Shown: positions 1-11,340, counted from the stretch's first letter. The stretch is DNA of 64,000 nucleotides from Posidonia oceanica (GCA_037176725.1 JAZBRS010000014.1:78102501-78166500); one strand, 5' to 3'. Program-made: numbers and translations. Notes: a model not told the origin generated them from the sequence alone.

Positions 1-107
1 CATTGTCTATACACTGCATTCCACTGCATTTCATCGCATAACATCATATAGCTTTCTTGTATCCTCTGTAGAGTTAGTCCTAGTATAGCATTTCATCATC
101 ACACGGA

Positions 108-660
108 CATGGCGTGCTTAGGATTCGAACCCTTGGTTCACGTATTGCCTAAGGTACCATCCTCGGCACCCGCAAGACTTTCGTAGCTTGCCTGTTTCAG
201 ATGGCACCTGCAGTAGTGCGCGGCCTCTGGAACGTTTTCTTGGTTCCGCGTGCCTGCGTTCCACTATTTATACTCTGCATTTCATTGCATAGTATTGCGT
301 GCTTAGGATTCGAATCCTTGGTTCACGTACTACCTAAGGTAGCATCCTCAACACCTGCAAGACTTTCGCAGCTTGCTGGCTTTGGATGATACTCGCAGTA
401 GTGCACGGCCTTGGACCATTTTCTCGGTTTCGCGTGCCCCATTGCATAACATTGCATTCTTATTACGCTGCTACTCCTCTGAAGCCATTACATCAACTTC
501 CACATCCCGTTTCCATGTCATGGCATGCTTAGGAAATCGAACCCTGATCGTGCATTGCTATGGTGACATCCTCGGCACCCGCAAGACTTTCGCAGCTTGC
601 CGGCTTAAGATGACACCCGCAGCAGTGCATGGTCAGGATCGCTTCCTTGGCATTACATGC
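108..660 (+). repeat. Three degenerate copies of a ~190-225 bp unit
   Basis: The block GCGTGCTTAGGATTCGAA, followed by a 'CCTCGGCACCCGCAAGACTT' type segment and a 'GCAGTAGTGC' segment, recurs at about 108, 294 and 519. The same unit occurs once at 58800-58960 and once in reverse complement near 37400-37540. The core GGATTCGAACCC is, on the opposite strand, a good match to a pol III B box. There is no cloverleaf, so I do not call a tRNA. Confidence 0.65.
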
Positions 661-1083
661 CCGCCATCGCATGCACATCCACAGCATCCCTTTTCCAGCA
701 TCTTTTCATTCAGTCTTTTACTTTCAGCACTTGCATCACCTATGCCTACAGTAGAAGCTTGGCAAACGGCACCCCCATGCTAAAGCTGTACACCGCTCAG
801 TGCACCCAATTGTCTAGCTTTCCCGAAGTACTGCTCGACGACCATTGCATTGCATTTTCTGCCTTTTCCGTGTGCATGCATCACCCGCTTTCCCCCAGAG
901 GAGTACAGTGCAATGAGCATTAGTGTAGGCATCACATTTGCATCAGCACCCTACACTAGTCTTTGCATTGGCACTGCAACTAGTGTTCGCATTCATCTAC
1001 ATTAGGCGACGAGTCATGATTTTCGGTGCATCCAACGAATAAGTGACTCACGTCTATAGCAACATCTGGCTCTCACCCACATC

Positions 1084-1165
1084 AGATGGGGTGTCTTGTC
1101 AACCCTGAGCAGCAGCCTCGCTTCGCTTGACCTCGCTTAGGGAGGGGCATCTGTAGACACCCCAT
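1084..1165 (+). other. Stem-loop bracketing the polypurine tract and 3' LTR start
   Basis: ATGGGGTGTC at 1086-1095 is the exact reverse complement of GACACCCCAT at 1156-1165, the first bases of the LTR. Between them a weaker inner pairing (CCTGAGC at about 1104 with GCTTAGG at 1134-1140) leaves the purine tract next to the stem. The same layout occurs at 59511-59594 and, on the minus strand, at 36948-37030. Confidence 0.55.
1140..1151 (+). other. Polypurine tract (plus-strand primer)
   Basis: GGGAGGGGCATC lies immediately 5' of the LTR start TGTAGACACCCC. The identical GGGAGGGGCATC precedes the 3' LTR at 59579, and its reverse complement follows the minus-strand LTR at 36961. This is the expected position of the plus-strand primer in LTR retrotransposons. 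Confidence 0.75.
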
Positions 1166-1224
1166 TTTGACAGGCTGAAATGATGGAATCTCTCTCTAGT
1201 GGCTTCAAAAACCCTTCCGTTTCA

Positions 1225-1440
1225 AAACCCTAAACCTAAGACCAAAATCCAACCTAAATCCTAAACCAAAACCCACTTTCAAACCTAAACCAAAACCCTA
1301 AACCTACACCCCATTCCAAAATCCAACCTAAATCCTAAACCAAAACCCACTTTCAAACCCTAGACCAAAACCCAACCTAAACCCTAAACCTAAAACCTCA
1401 AACCCAAACCCTAAACCCTAAACCCTGAACCCTAAACCTT
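1225..1440 (+). repeat. Telomere-like CCCTAAA-rich block inside the LTR
   Basis: The block contains many CCCTAAA and CCTAAAC units, with a near-perfect run at about 1400-1440 that is interrupted by one CCCTGAA. It lies within the 5' part of the LTR, and a G-strand version sits in the same relative place in the minus-strand LTR (36200-36530 and 36765-36900). It is an interstitial repeat carried by a transposon, not a chromosome end. Confidence 0.6.
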
Positions 1441-3984
1441 CCCAAAACCCTTCAAAAATCCCATTTAAAACCCTAGAAAATCCTAGGTTAAACCTTAGGT
1501 CACACACTCACCCAAAACACCTCCAAATTCAGATCATTACCCTTCTTTCTCATCTCATTATCTTTTTCTCTCTCCTTGTTATCCTTTTCTCTCTCCTCAT
1601 TATCCTCCCCCTCACTTCTTCTCCCTCCTTCTTCAAACTCATCATCAGTCCCATTTAACACTTCTTAAAACAATTAAAGAGAAAAATCCAACCAGAAAAA
1701 TAAATCAAACACTTAAAAAATAATTCAAAAGAAAATCTAATTAAAAACAAATCAAAACAAACCAAAAACAGTTAAAACTAATTAAAAACAAATTAAAACA
1801 AACTAAAAAACTTAAATAATCAAAACAATTAAAAAACTTTAAGAAAACAATTAAGGAAAACAATTCAAGAAAAACAATTAAAAAACTTTAAGAAAACAAT
1901 TAAAAGGAAAACTTAAACAATTAACAATTAAAAAGAAGACAAAAACTTAAGAACAATTAACAATTAAAATCCAATTAAAAAACTTAAACAATTAACAACT
2001 AAAAAGAAGACAAACTTAAAATCAAATTAACAAACTTAAAAACAATCAACAATTAAAATCAAAAGAAAAACTTAAAAACAATTAACAAACTTAAAATCAA
2101 AAGACAAACCTAAACAATTAAAACAACTAGGAAAAACTTAAAAACTATTAACAAACTTAAAAGAACAATTAAAAAAAAGTAAAAAAGAGAATGAAAACTT
2201 AAAACAAACACCCACTTAAAAATCCTCAAAACTTAAATCCTCTTTCCCTTTTCTTTTCTTCTTCTTTTCCTTCCTCTTCTTTTTCTTTCTTTATTTCCAT
2301 TCCTTCTCTTTTCCTCTCCTCCATTTCAGTCTAGCCCACTACCACTTCTTCCTTTTCTTCTTTTTTTCCTCCACTCCACCCACAAGCCCACGACCCGCTC
2401 TCCTTCCTCCTTTTTTTTTCTCCACCAACACCCACAACCACAACTCTCCCTCCATTTTTCTCCCCCCATTTCTATTTTCAAACCACAACTCTCCCCCCCA
2501 TTTTCAAACCTCCATCACTTCCTCCTTATCTCCTCTCCTTCAAAAAGGCGTCACTTCCTCTTCATCTCTCCAACACCTCCACACCCAAAAAACCCTTCCA
2601 GCACTACCAGACGGCCATCACTTCCTCTTCATCTCTCCAACATCTCTACACCCAAAACATAGCAAACACCCACAGACCTCAGCCCCTCCTCCACTTCCTC
2701 AACTCCTCCACAGCCTCTGCCACCCACATCCACATAGACCGACACTCCTCTAGCCCTCCATCACTTCTCGACCTCCTCTTCACCTCCTCTCCACTTCCTC
2801 TTTACCTCCAGACCCTCTGCCAAAAGACTCCACTACTAGAACTCCTCCACAGCCTCCCCCACAGAGAAACCAACTCCATCAGACCTCCACCGTAACCGAC
2901 CTCCACCAGAACCCACAACACAGCCAGCAAACACAGACCTCAGCCCCACTTCCACACCACCCTCAACACTTCCTCACCACCTCCAGAAGCCACCTCCGCA
3001 AGCAACTCGGTGAGAGCCACAGAAAGAGAGAGGAGAGAGAATTATTCTCCCATAAACCCACTCCGACCACCTACTCGTGGAAGAGAGCAAAAAGACCTCT
3101 GTCGCCTCAGAAGCCTCCTTCGCACCTCCACGACCTCGCCCGGACTCCTCCTACGCACCACCGTTGCCTCCAAAGCCTCCTTCACCCCGCTGCACCATCA
3201 TAGAGGTTATCTGAGCTTGCCGGACCTCCCCGCATGCTCCAACAGGTAAACAACTCTTCCCCCTTTCTCGCCTCACTCCCCTCTAGCTCCCCATGCCCTT
3301 ATTTGCACGTTTTGTGCCCTGTGGCACGTTTCCCACCTCGTCAGAGCCTCCTTCTTCCCTGGCGACAGTCGCCGGTGCAACAGCATGCAGTGCCACTCTA
3401 GACCGCCACGTTGCCACCGGACACCGCCCGCACCTCCGCCGGACCACGCTGGGCCTCCTTGAGCTCTGCCCATGCCACGCCACCCCCTAGAGCGCTGGCG
3501 CAGACCTCTCCTCGGCGAGCAGCGACCACCTCTACTGTTCCTCTTTCTTTTTTTAATGGCATTAGTTAGGTTTTGGTTTATTTTTTCTTAACTTACTTAG
3601 TTTTACATTGCATTGCATTTGTTTCCGTTAGTTTTACTACGCAACGTAGGACGCTAGTCAGTCCAGCGTCCAATGCTTTAAGTTTACTGCAATTCGCTTT
3701 CTCGCAGCGTTTTCGACTCAATCCTCGCTTTTTGCTTCTGATTGCTTCCTAAGCATGTTTTAGCATTCCTACATGTGGTCCACTAGTGTTTCTCGGGTTT
3801 TGCGTCCTTGCTTTGTTTTCCTGACCTGCTTTCGTCGCTTTATAGTATTTTAAACTTTAATTAGTCGTTTTTAGCATGGTTTGCTAAGCTTCACATGGTT
3901 TATAATTGCATCTTGCATACCGCCTTAGGGCAAACATAAACCGCCATTTATTTGCTAACATTTGCCACACAAGAGCGGAAAAGT

Positions 3985-4190
3985 CAAGAAAGACTAATTC
4001 ATCGGGCGTGTCGAGGTTGCCTAACACCTTCCCCGTGTGTAATAGGAATCCTTACCCTTTCTCTGGACCGCATTGACCTTATGTTATATACATTGGGATC
4101 GGATTGGCACGTTTTCATATTGCTTGAGTTTTCTCGCATGTTTTCATACGGTTTTCCTAGTCTTCCCATTTTAATAGTTTAGGTGGCGAC
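3985..4190 (+). other. Conserved U5 block of Ogre-like LTR
   Basis: A segment containing GGGCGTGTCG, then TGCCTAACACCTTCCCC, then AATCCTTACCC, then TAGGTGGCGACTT recurs with the same spacing in the LTR copies whose 3' half is present. These are the solo LTR (27490-27700), the 5' LTR at 51955-52235 and, in reverse complement, the minus LTR (33190-33410). Such a block near the LTR 3' end is known from plant Ogre elements. Conservation across otherwise very different LTRs suggests a function in polyadenylation, packaging or reverse transcription. Confidence 0.6.
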
Positions 4191-4403
4191 TTCTTGTCTT
4201 TTATTTATTTTCCTTTGCATTCTTCGCCAGTTTCTTGGTGTTTTCAAGTCAAGTTTTCTCCCCGGATTCACTGCTGACCATGGCTCCCCCTTCTCTCATG
4301 GTCCGATTGCACGCGAGCTGTGGCAGCGTGCAAAAGCCACCGTGACCAAGCGGTTCCCTTGGCAGTCACACCAGCCAACAAGCAGCCCCCAAAGCGCACT
4401 ACA

Positions 4404-5929
4404 CTGCCACAGACGAGCCACCCTGTGTAGGAGCTGGTCTATCCATGGTCCTTACTCTAAGAACCCTCCAAAGTCCACTCTAGGACAAACATAGGGTATG
4501 TCCTTTTTGACGTCCTCAACTCAGGCCACCTGGGTCTCCTACCTGAGCCTTACCACTTGGTAGTCACAACCTCGAGCCTGTACCTAACCCTCCATGGGTA
4601 TCAGTTGTCCTTGGTCCGCCAGTACAGTCCTACGGTCCCATGACTCCTACCACTCGGCAACCACGACCTCAGACTTGCACCTGGCCCTCCAGAGGTATCA
4701 GTCGTTCCTGGTCCACCAGTGCGATTCGGCCTTTGTAGTTCCTACCAAAGACTGCGGAAAACTCTTTTCAAAAACATATGAATTCTCTTCAAAGTCATTT
4801 TCAAAACATTTTTATATCGCAAAATCAATCACAGAATCAAACCATGATTTAATCCATATTAAACCATTATAACATAGTCCATGGCCACCACTGTAGGGTC
4901 TGAATCGACCCCAAACCATGGTGGTGGTCCGCGGTACAGACTCGCGGCCCACCCCAAACAGATGACCAGAACCCTGAAAATGCAACACGATCCAAAATCG
5001 CCCTTTTTGGGAACTTGAATGGTCTCAGCACAAGCCACCAAAAATTCCACAAAATATACCAAAGCAAAGAGCTCTGAGTCTTCTACCATTTGGGACAAAA
5101 ATCACAAGAATTCATTACTTGTAGCTCGAGTTATGAAAATCCAAAGCAACCGGTCTCAAACAGGTGAACAGTACCACAGCTGTTGAAAAACCACTATAAA
5201 ACCCTTGAAAAACTCCAGAAAATTATGAAAACTCAACCATACAACGAAATCAAGCTAAACAACATATTCACCATCAATTCTTGCATAATCTAAGGAAGAA
5301 AAAGAGAAGTAGGACGCATACCTTGGCTTACAGTCGCGAGCCTCTTCTCTTCTTCCTTCTCCGGCCGACCTCCGCTTCTCCTCTTCTCCCTCTCCCTTTC
5401 TTTCCTCAGGCTCTCTCTTTGGTTTTTTTCCTCCCCTTCAGCCAGTACCATCTCGTTGCTTTAATAAGCAACCACAACCGATATATCCTCGGAAATCCTG
5501 GGCATGACACATGCAGGTCATGGTGGCCATAGTAGAGGGCGGCAATGTGTCGAGAAAATTTTGAATTGCTACTGTGTTGTTTTGGCGCCACTTTCCTTCC
5601 CTAGGGTCCCACACATTCACGGGCCGCAATACGCCAAAATACCACACAATGCAGAGAGCCAGGGAAAAACCACAAGCACAACAAGAGGGAACAAAGACAA
5701 ATCCATCATAATTACCCAAAAATATATATACAATTACAAGTAATCAAATCTCAATTCATCCAGATTACACTCAATCGGGTATTAATTCCCAATACAAACT
5801 TTACATTATTTTCTAGATTCTGAACTAGCCAAAACGCAGTGCAAACCTGTGGTAGATAACTACAGTGCCAATTCGTGGTAGATAACCGCGGTTGACCCAT
5901 ACAGACTGCAAATATTACATTTCAAGAAC
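4404..5929. other. Unassigned repetitive stretch, possibly a minus-strand gypsy-type LTR
   Basis: There is no convincing gene. Two diverged copies of a ~100-bp unit lie at about 4525-4625 and 4640-4725, sharing 'CTACCA-TGG-ACCACGACCTC' and 'GGTATCAG' segments. Read on the minus strand, 5509 downwards begins TGTCATGCCCAGGATTTCC, which resembles the start of plant Tekay/Del-type LTRs, followed by an AG-rich leader-like segment. I could not find the matching end or a target duplication. Positions 5510-5929 show only a short repeat (GTGGTAGATAAC at about 5851 and 5876). Confidence 0.3.
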
Positions 5930-7450
5930 CCAAAATCTTTTGTGAAGCATCTTGTGATGCCTCGTGGCAGCAGGCAATGCAAGAAAAATTAGCGGCTCTT
6001 CAATGCACTCATACGTGGGACCTTGTAAAACTCTTCCTCATGGCAAACCTCTTGTTGACTGCAAATGGATCTATAAAATCAAGACCAAGGGCATGGATCT
6101 ATTGAATGCTACAAGGCTCGACTTGTTGCTAAAGGCTTTACTCAAGAGTATGGCAATGACTACGATAAAACCTTTGCTCCTGTTGCTCGCGTGACTACTG
6201 TCCACTCTCTCATAGCTATGTTTGCTCTCAGACATTGGTCATTACATCAAATGGATGTCAAGAATGCCTTTTTAAATGGAGAATTACATAAGGAAGTTTA
6301 CATGCAGCCTCCCCTTGGACTTCCACATGAGGCTGGTAAGGTCTGCCTTTTTCAAAAAGCTCTTTATGGTCTTAAACAGGCTCCTCGGTCTTGGTTTGAG
6401 AAGTTTCACTTTGTTATGATGACCACTGGTTTCAGGCAAAGTGCATATGACTCTACTCTGTTCATCCTTTCCTCATCACGCGGTCTGGTTCTCCTTCCAC
6501 TATATGTTGATGATATGGTTATCACTGGCTCAAAAACTATTGGAATTAAGGAAACTCAACTTTGTCTACAGTGCAACTTCGAATTGAAGGACCTTGGACA
6601 CTTGCATTACTTTCTTGGCATTGAAATCCAATTCGATTCGTCTAATTGTTCTCTCTCTCAAGCTACATATGCTTCAGACATCATCCATTGATTTGGTATT
6701 AGTGATGACATCATTGAGCTCACTCTTCTTCAACCCAATATCCAGTTCCAACCTTTAAATGGTAGCCTGTTACAAAATCCCACTCTTTATAGAGAGCTAG
6801 TTGGTAGTTTGAATTACCTCACTATCACTCACCCTGATATCAGTCATGCTGTGCATATTGTTAATCAATTCATGTTTGCTCCACAAACAGTTCACTTTGC
6901 TTATGTTCTTCACATCATTTGCTACCTAAAACGCTTTATTAATCAAGGCATACAATTTTCCTCTACCTCTTCTCCTGTCCTTCGAGCATACTATGATGCT
7001 AATTATGTGGGTATTGATCGTTGTTCAACAACAGGTTGGACTATTTTTCTTGGTGACTCTCTATTCTCTTAGAAAAGCAAAAAGTAGAATGTTATTTCCC
7101 ACTCATTTGTTGAAGTAGAATACCATGCTTTAGCCCATACTACAGCTGAACTTATTTGGCTCTGTTCACTTCTTCAGGATATGGGGATTACTATTATTGA
7201 TTGCAATACCCTTTTTTTTGATAGCAATAGTGCAATTTAGATAGCACATAATGATGTTTTCCACGAATGGACAAAACATATTGAGGTGATTGTCATTTTA
7301 TCAATGATCATGTGCAATGAAAGACAATTACCCTGAAGCATCTACCTTCCAAAGATCAAGTAGCTGATTCCTTCACCAAGTCTCATCATCCGCCCCATTT
7401 CAAAATTCTCAAATTCAAACTTCATATGCTTCTTGAAGCCTCTTTAGTTT
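5930..7450 (+). pseudogene. Ty1/copia pol remnant (reverse transcriptase + RNase H), 5' truncated
   Basis: Conceptual translation gives the copia reverse transcriptase and RNase H. Visible pieces are WQQAMQEKL and CKWIYKIKTK (5970-6100), ARLVAKGFTQEYG in another frame (about 6115-6155), and in 6191-6691 MDVKNAFLNGEL, YGLKQAPRSW, the catalytic YVDD (about 6505-6516) and DLGHLHYFLGIEI. From 6809 onwards LTHPDISHAV and STTGWTIFLG belong to the RNase H part. Integrase, protease and gag are missing. At least two frameshifts lie before 6191. Stops occur at 6689 and 7070, the latter where the family normally has S-W-[RK]-S-K-K, and more follow, so the copy is dead. Function before decay: copying element RNA into DNA. 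Family assignment is firm; the lineage (short-LTR, Ale-like) is inferred. Confidence 0.9.
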
Positions 7451-7466
7451 GAGGGGGGGGGGGCAG
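7451..7466 (+). other. Copia polypurine tract
   Basis: A run of G (GAGGGGGGGGGGG, then CAG) immediately precedes the LTR start and follows the last recognisable pol codons (ADSFTKS..HPPHFKIL..K). This is the usual copia order. Confidence 0.75.
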
Positions 7467-7644
7467 TGTTGAATTATGCTATCATTAGCTTGCTTCTATA
7501 ATAGGAACCACTAGGCTGTCATTAGCATGTATATTCATTATGTTATGATTTCATTCCTTGTATATACCATTCTATTATGTACATATAAGGGTGAATCCCC
7601 CTTGTAAAGAGGACAGTAAAAATATAAGATCTACTTTTCCAACA
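7467..7644 (+). mobile_element. 3' LTR of copia element (178 bp)
   Basis: It begins TGTTGAATTATG directly after the purine tract and ends TTTTCCAACA, giving the inverted ends TGTTG/CAACA. Short LTRs below 200 bp are usual in some plant copia lineages. The 5' LTR and the front half of the element are absent, so no target duplication is expected. Confidence 0.8.
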
Positions 7645-7729
7645 AAAATGACACGAATGAAGCGTTTTTTTTCTTCTGAAAGTTTAATTATAATTTATTA
7701 AACTTTAATGTTTTTCCTTACAAATGGTA

Positions 7730-7990
7730 GAGGAAATATATGGGGGACCAGTGCGTCAATATGCCCAAATAGGATTTGGAGACAACAAGGCCCTCTGGGC
7801 CAGACAATGAGCAGCATGATTTGCCATGCGACTTATATGCTGAAAAATGAAATACATGAATGAAGTATTGGAGAGACTTCGTAGAGTAAAATTCGCAGGC
7901 ATGAGCAAACCCATCTTTTTGCACAACGGACCTACCTTTGTGTGTACAACCTATATGGGAAACATGGTCACGGTAAGCTAGAGTTGTAGA
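7730..7990 (-). pseudogene. LINE C-terminal RNase H (RVT_3-type) remnant
   Basis: Minus-strand translation gives HISRMANHAAHCLAQ followed by a short conserved-looking tail (PNPIWAY, stop, RTGPPYISSTIC). The AN-AAH-LA motif followed by W and P-[FY]I is the signature of the RNase H-like domain at the C-terminus of plant non-LTR retrotransposon polyproteins. Only this end is recognisable; an in-frame stop and loss of the upstream part make it a relic. The rest of 7645-8793 shows nothing I can assign. Confidence 0.5.
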
Positions 7991-8793
7991 TTAGCCTTAA
8001 ACTTTTTTCTCGGTCGTGAGTAAATTCAAGCTTGATGCTTTACTCTTTCTTACCTCATATACTTTTTGGCCATCTGGCATATAGGGGATGAACTTTGTCT
8101 TTGCTAGAAGTTCATCTTAGCATTTGGCTCATTATCTTGTCTTACTTCTTGAGTAGGTCAACAATGTGACCTAGTAGTATCAAATTGAAAGAATCAACAC
8201 TGATTTCTCTAGCGGTGAGGTGGAGGTTGAGGTTTCCTTATGCTTTCTTTTGTAACTACAATTTTGGACTAAGTTACAATATAACTCGTACTTATTTCAC
8301 ACCAGCCAAACCAATTATAAATAAGTCTTAGGTAGAATTTGAAAGAAGACTGTTATGAGTGTCAAGCAATAGTGAAGCAAATACACTAACATAGAAATGT
8401 ATGTGATACACCCAAATGACAATTTCCATGAGTAATGGCAGATCGATCTTCATTTTTAAATGAGATAATAGGATTACAAGAGAGAACAAATATTGAACTA
8501 TTTCAACATGTATTAACCCTTCAAACATATGGCTACGTACGGATAGTGGCAATGACTCCATTGCCAGCTTTAACAAAGAAGTTACTGATAATAAAACTCT
8601 TGAATTATGTAACTAAGGACATGAATGAATTAAAATTCAAGACATTTCAATGAAAAAAATTTTGCCTCCATTTCTAATACAAATTTTAGAAAATGTTCTT
8701 TTGTCGATGAGATATAGCCAACTTGCAAGCAACTCTCATACATTGGAGATTTTTGAGATGTATACAATATGCATGGGTTCCAACTTAATGTGT

Positions 8794-8801
8794 CTTCTTT
8801 G
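8794..8801. repeat. hAT target-site duplication, left copy (CTTCTTTG)
   Basis: The octamer CTTCTTTG sits directly before TAGTGGCA and is repeated exactly at 10798-10805 directly after GCCACTG. An 8-bp duplication is diagnostic for hAT insertion. Confidence 0.9.
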
Positions 8802-10797
8802 TAGTGGCAGATCTAGGATTTTTTGTAAGATGGGGCACAATTATACAGATGACAAAAAATGAAGCCACCTCCACATGATTCTCTGCAACTGCTACAAGTA
8901 TCAGTTATAGTTGATGAGCAAAATAATAAATGTAGAAAGCACAAGGATTTTCTTTTATAATCAATGTTTTTAACCTATTAAACTCCTCATTCATATTGCT
9001 AGCACTGTCGTATCGTTGACAACACAAACTGTGAATGCTCAAATTAACTAAACCTGGAAAACAAAATATCAATTGTCAACTTAAGAGATAAAGCTAATGT
9101 GTTGTTAACATGCATTAAACCAAGGAAAGACTCAATGATCTCTTCTTTTCTATTTATGTATCGTAGAACCACAGTCATTTGTTCCTTTACAAATACATCA
9201 CGAGACTCGTCCACTAGAATTAAATAAACCACCATCTGTATTATCATTCACAATCTCCTCAGTAGTTTCACTTGCAATAGCACTAACAATATCTTTCTGA
9301 ATTGAATGTATTGTAAGTTTCAAATTTTTTGAAGCATTTTTTAACACAACTTTTTCAATATCTTCATTATGATCTACTAGAAACTTTAAAAGTTCAAGAA
9401 AGTTTCATTGATTGACAGATTCATCATGACCTCGAAAAGATAAACCTTGGTGTAAAAGAAACCTTACATAATTTACAGATGCCTGCAAGTGAGCACAATA
9501 CTCTTTTCGAATTTCATCTGATTGTCTAGAAAATGAAACTGCAATTTGTTGCCTTTCGATCTTCATTGCAATACATTTTTGTTTAGCAACATTATGGTGG
9601 CTATCATGTAAACCTTGACGGTTATCCAAACTTTTTGGATCTTTTCAGTGTGTAAATCCTCGTGTTACGAAAGTTGAATCAATACCAACTTCAGAAAAGG
9701 GATAGCAGTACAAACAAAATGTAGCATCCTTCTCCACACTATACTCCAACCATTCCTCATAATCACTAAACCAAACATTGTAGAAATGACGACACTTCCC
9801 ACCAAAGTCTATGTATGGAAATGCATGAACTTTTGGTTGACATAGAGGTTTACTCAGATATGTATGTCTAATTTTGTCACACTCATTCACATCATAATTG
9901 GTTATCGATGGTCTCAAACCAGGATCTAAAATCAATTCTTCTGAATTAAATTCTAATGGCACTTTTTTCGAACTCAAAAAAGTTGTCTCATTACTAGCTA
10001 ATGGGTTTGTCTCCAACTGATGATTGTTCAGAAGTTCTTTTTTTAGGCCAATTAATAAAAAATACTTGTCCATAACTATTTGTAAAATATAACTACACAT
10101 AAATAAAAAGAGAAAGCTAAATAAACAAAAAACAATTCAAATAAAGCACATTCCACATAGCACCAGATGTGCACGGATACATATCTCCTTGTCGTTTGTT
10201 GTTTGATGAAGATGAACCAATTACCACAATACTTTAACAACACAACTGCTAGACAAAAATATAAAAAGATTAAAATCGGCAACAAGCATAAAAAAAAGAA
10301 AGGCAAAATTTGGTGCAGCTCGCAACAAGAAACAATGCTCCATGCTCGCTTGCTCAGAGAGTTGATCACTCGGTTTGTCAAATTCAGAGAGAGAGGAGTA
10401 GAAGACTCACTCAGAGGAGGCTCATCGGATGATTGGAGACTTGGAGAGAGCTGAGAGGAGAGTAGGAGTAGGAGACTTGTCACTGTCACCTGTTGGAGGA
10501 CTGTTCTTTAGTCTGTGCACTTTTGGCGGTGTGGGGCTATTGACTGTTGGCTGTGATGCGGAGAAGGCTCGCCTGCTCTATAGTGCTATGCCACTACGCA
10601 CTAGCCGCAACCCGTGGTTGCTCGACTGCTCTCTCCTCTGCACTACCGCTACGGGATTAGTTGATTAAGGCTTAGCTTTTGCGACTACTGGCGTTGGATG
10701 AGACACTGAGGTATTTACATGGGTAATTTGCATTTTATGTTGGATAAATTGTATATTATCCTTTAATTTTTTTAAACTCTTACTATATTTGCCACTG
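8802..10797 (-). mobile_element. hAT DNA transposon, internally deleted (1996 bp)
   Basis: The left end TAGTGGCAGATCTAGG and the reverse complement of the right end CAGTGGCAAATATAG form imperfect terminal inverted repeats. They are flanked by a perfect 8-bp duplication, CTTCTTTG. Inside, on the minus strand, is the N-terminal half of a TTF-type/DUF4371 (ZMYM1-like) transposase. The C-terminal part, including the dimerisation region, is missing, because the coding trace runs straight into the left terminal repeat near 8860. It could therefore move only with help from another copy. Confidence 0.88.
8870..10100 (-). pseudogene. hAT transposase fragment (TTF-type zinc finger / DUF4371)
   Basis: Reading from 10100 down, the fragment has a TTF-type zinc-finger region (RHFYNVWFSDYEEWLEYS, then DATFCLYCYPF at about 9690-9780). 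Next, in 9405-9629, come KCIAMKIERQQIAVSFS and YVRFLLHQGLSFRGHDES, then 9044-9247 with VDESRDVFVKEQMTVVLRYINRK. Last, near 8890-9010, comes a YDSASNMNEEFN-type segment. These match the order of ZMYM1-like plant hAT transposases, nucleases that cut and rejoin the terminal repeats. A stop separates the first two segments, frames change afterwards, and the C-terminal third is absent. Family recognition is strong; activity is excluded. Confidence 0.85.
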
Positions 10798-10805
10798 CTT
10801 CTTTG
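10798..10805. repeat. hAT target-site duplication, right copy (CTTCTTTG)
   Basis: This is the exact second copy of the octamer at 8794-8801, adjacent to the right terminal inverted repeat. Confidence 0.9.
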
Positions 10806-11340
10806 TCATGTTTCGACTTGAAAATTTTCAGCACATCTCAAATAAGCTTAGTGGAGTGGCTCAGATATTCAGTGTGTTTATGAAGGATGGATGTCTGAAA
10901 CACTAATCATAAGTTTATAGCTTGTTTGATAGATACAATTTTTTTGATGAAAGCTTATTATAAAAATTGGAGTTTGACCACAACACGTACTAACAAACCA
11001 AGTTATTAAGGTATATCCGTAGTTTTGAGAGAGACCCCTTTCTTTGGCATCGCTATCAAAACTAGTATGGGAATAATACCATATTTTTTAGATTGATTTT
11101 GGTATGGTATCATGTACTCCATCAAGATCATGTATACAATGAATCGAAATTGGATACCATGCACACTTTTTTCTTTGAAGATTAATTGGACCCCATGTAT
11201 GTTGTTCAAAAGATAACAAGCCGAACATGGTACCATTTGATGAAACAAAACTATCACTTCTTCATGTGAATATTGTCCGATTTGGTACATTATTAAGAGA
11301 TGATACTACGGGTTCTACGACATGGACATCAAACCACCAA
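10806..11340. other. Intergenic, nothing recognised
   Basis: The sequence is AT-rich. The 94-aa minus ORF at 11006-11290 has no recognisable motif and I treat it as chance. Confidence 0.4.

Larger units (their letters stand above)
1..1151 (+). mobile_element. 3' internal region of an Ogre/Tat-like LTR retrotransposon (left end cut by window)
   Basis: This stretch is closely similar to 58690-59578, the non-coding 3' end of the better preserved element on the right, and in reverse complement to 36962-37600. It ends in a purine-rich tract directly followed by an LTR start (TGTAGACACCCC), so it is the segment between the coding region and the 3' LTR. I see no pol domain in any frame; the short ORFs here are chance ORFs. 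Assignment to the Ogre/Tat lineage rests on the primer site and gag of the related element at 46583. Confidence 0.75.
1152..4403 (+). mobile_element. 3' LTR of Ogre/Tat-like element
   Basis: The LTR starts TGTAGACACCCC right after the purine tract. It runs through a telomere-like block, an A-rich tract (1650-2240), a pyrimidine-rich tract (2230-3000), a GC-rich segment ending in a splice-donor-like AACAG/GTAAA (GT at 3246), and the family's conserved U5 block (3985-4190). The right end is placed at CACTACA (4403) because related LTRs end in GCTACA shortly after the 'GCACGCGAGCT-TGGCAGCGTGC' segment, here at 4311-4331. This end is uncertain by some tens of bases, and the matching 5' LTR is outside the window, so no target duplication can be tested. 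Confidence 0.7.

Noticed and set aside
1..600. Possible tRNA gene from the TTCGAA-type blocks
   Set aside because: Only a B-box-like arm is present; no acceptor, D or anticodon stems could be formed.
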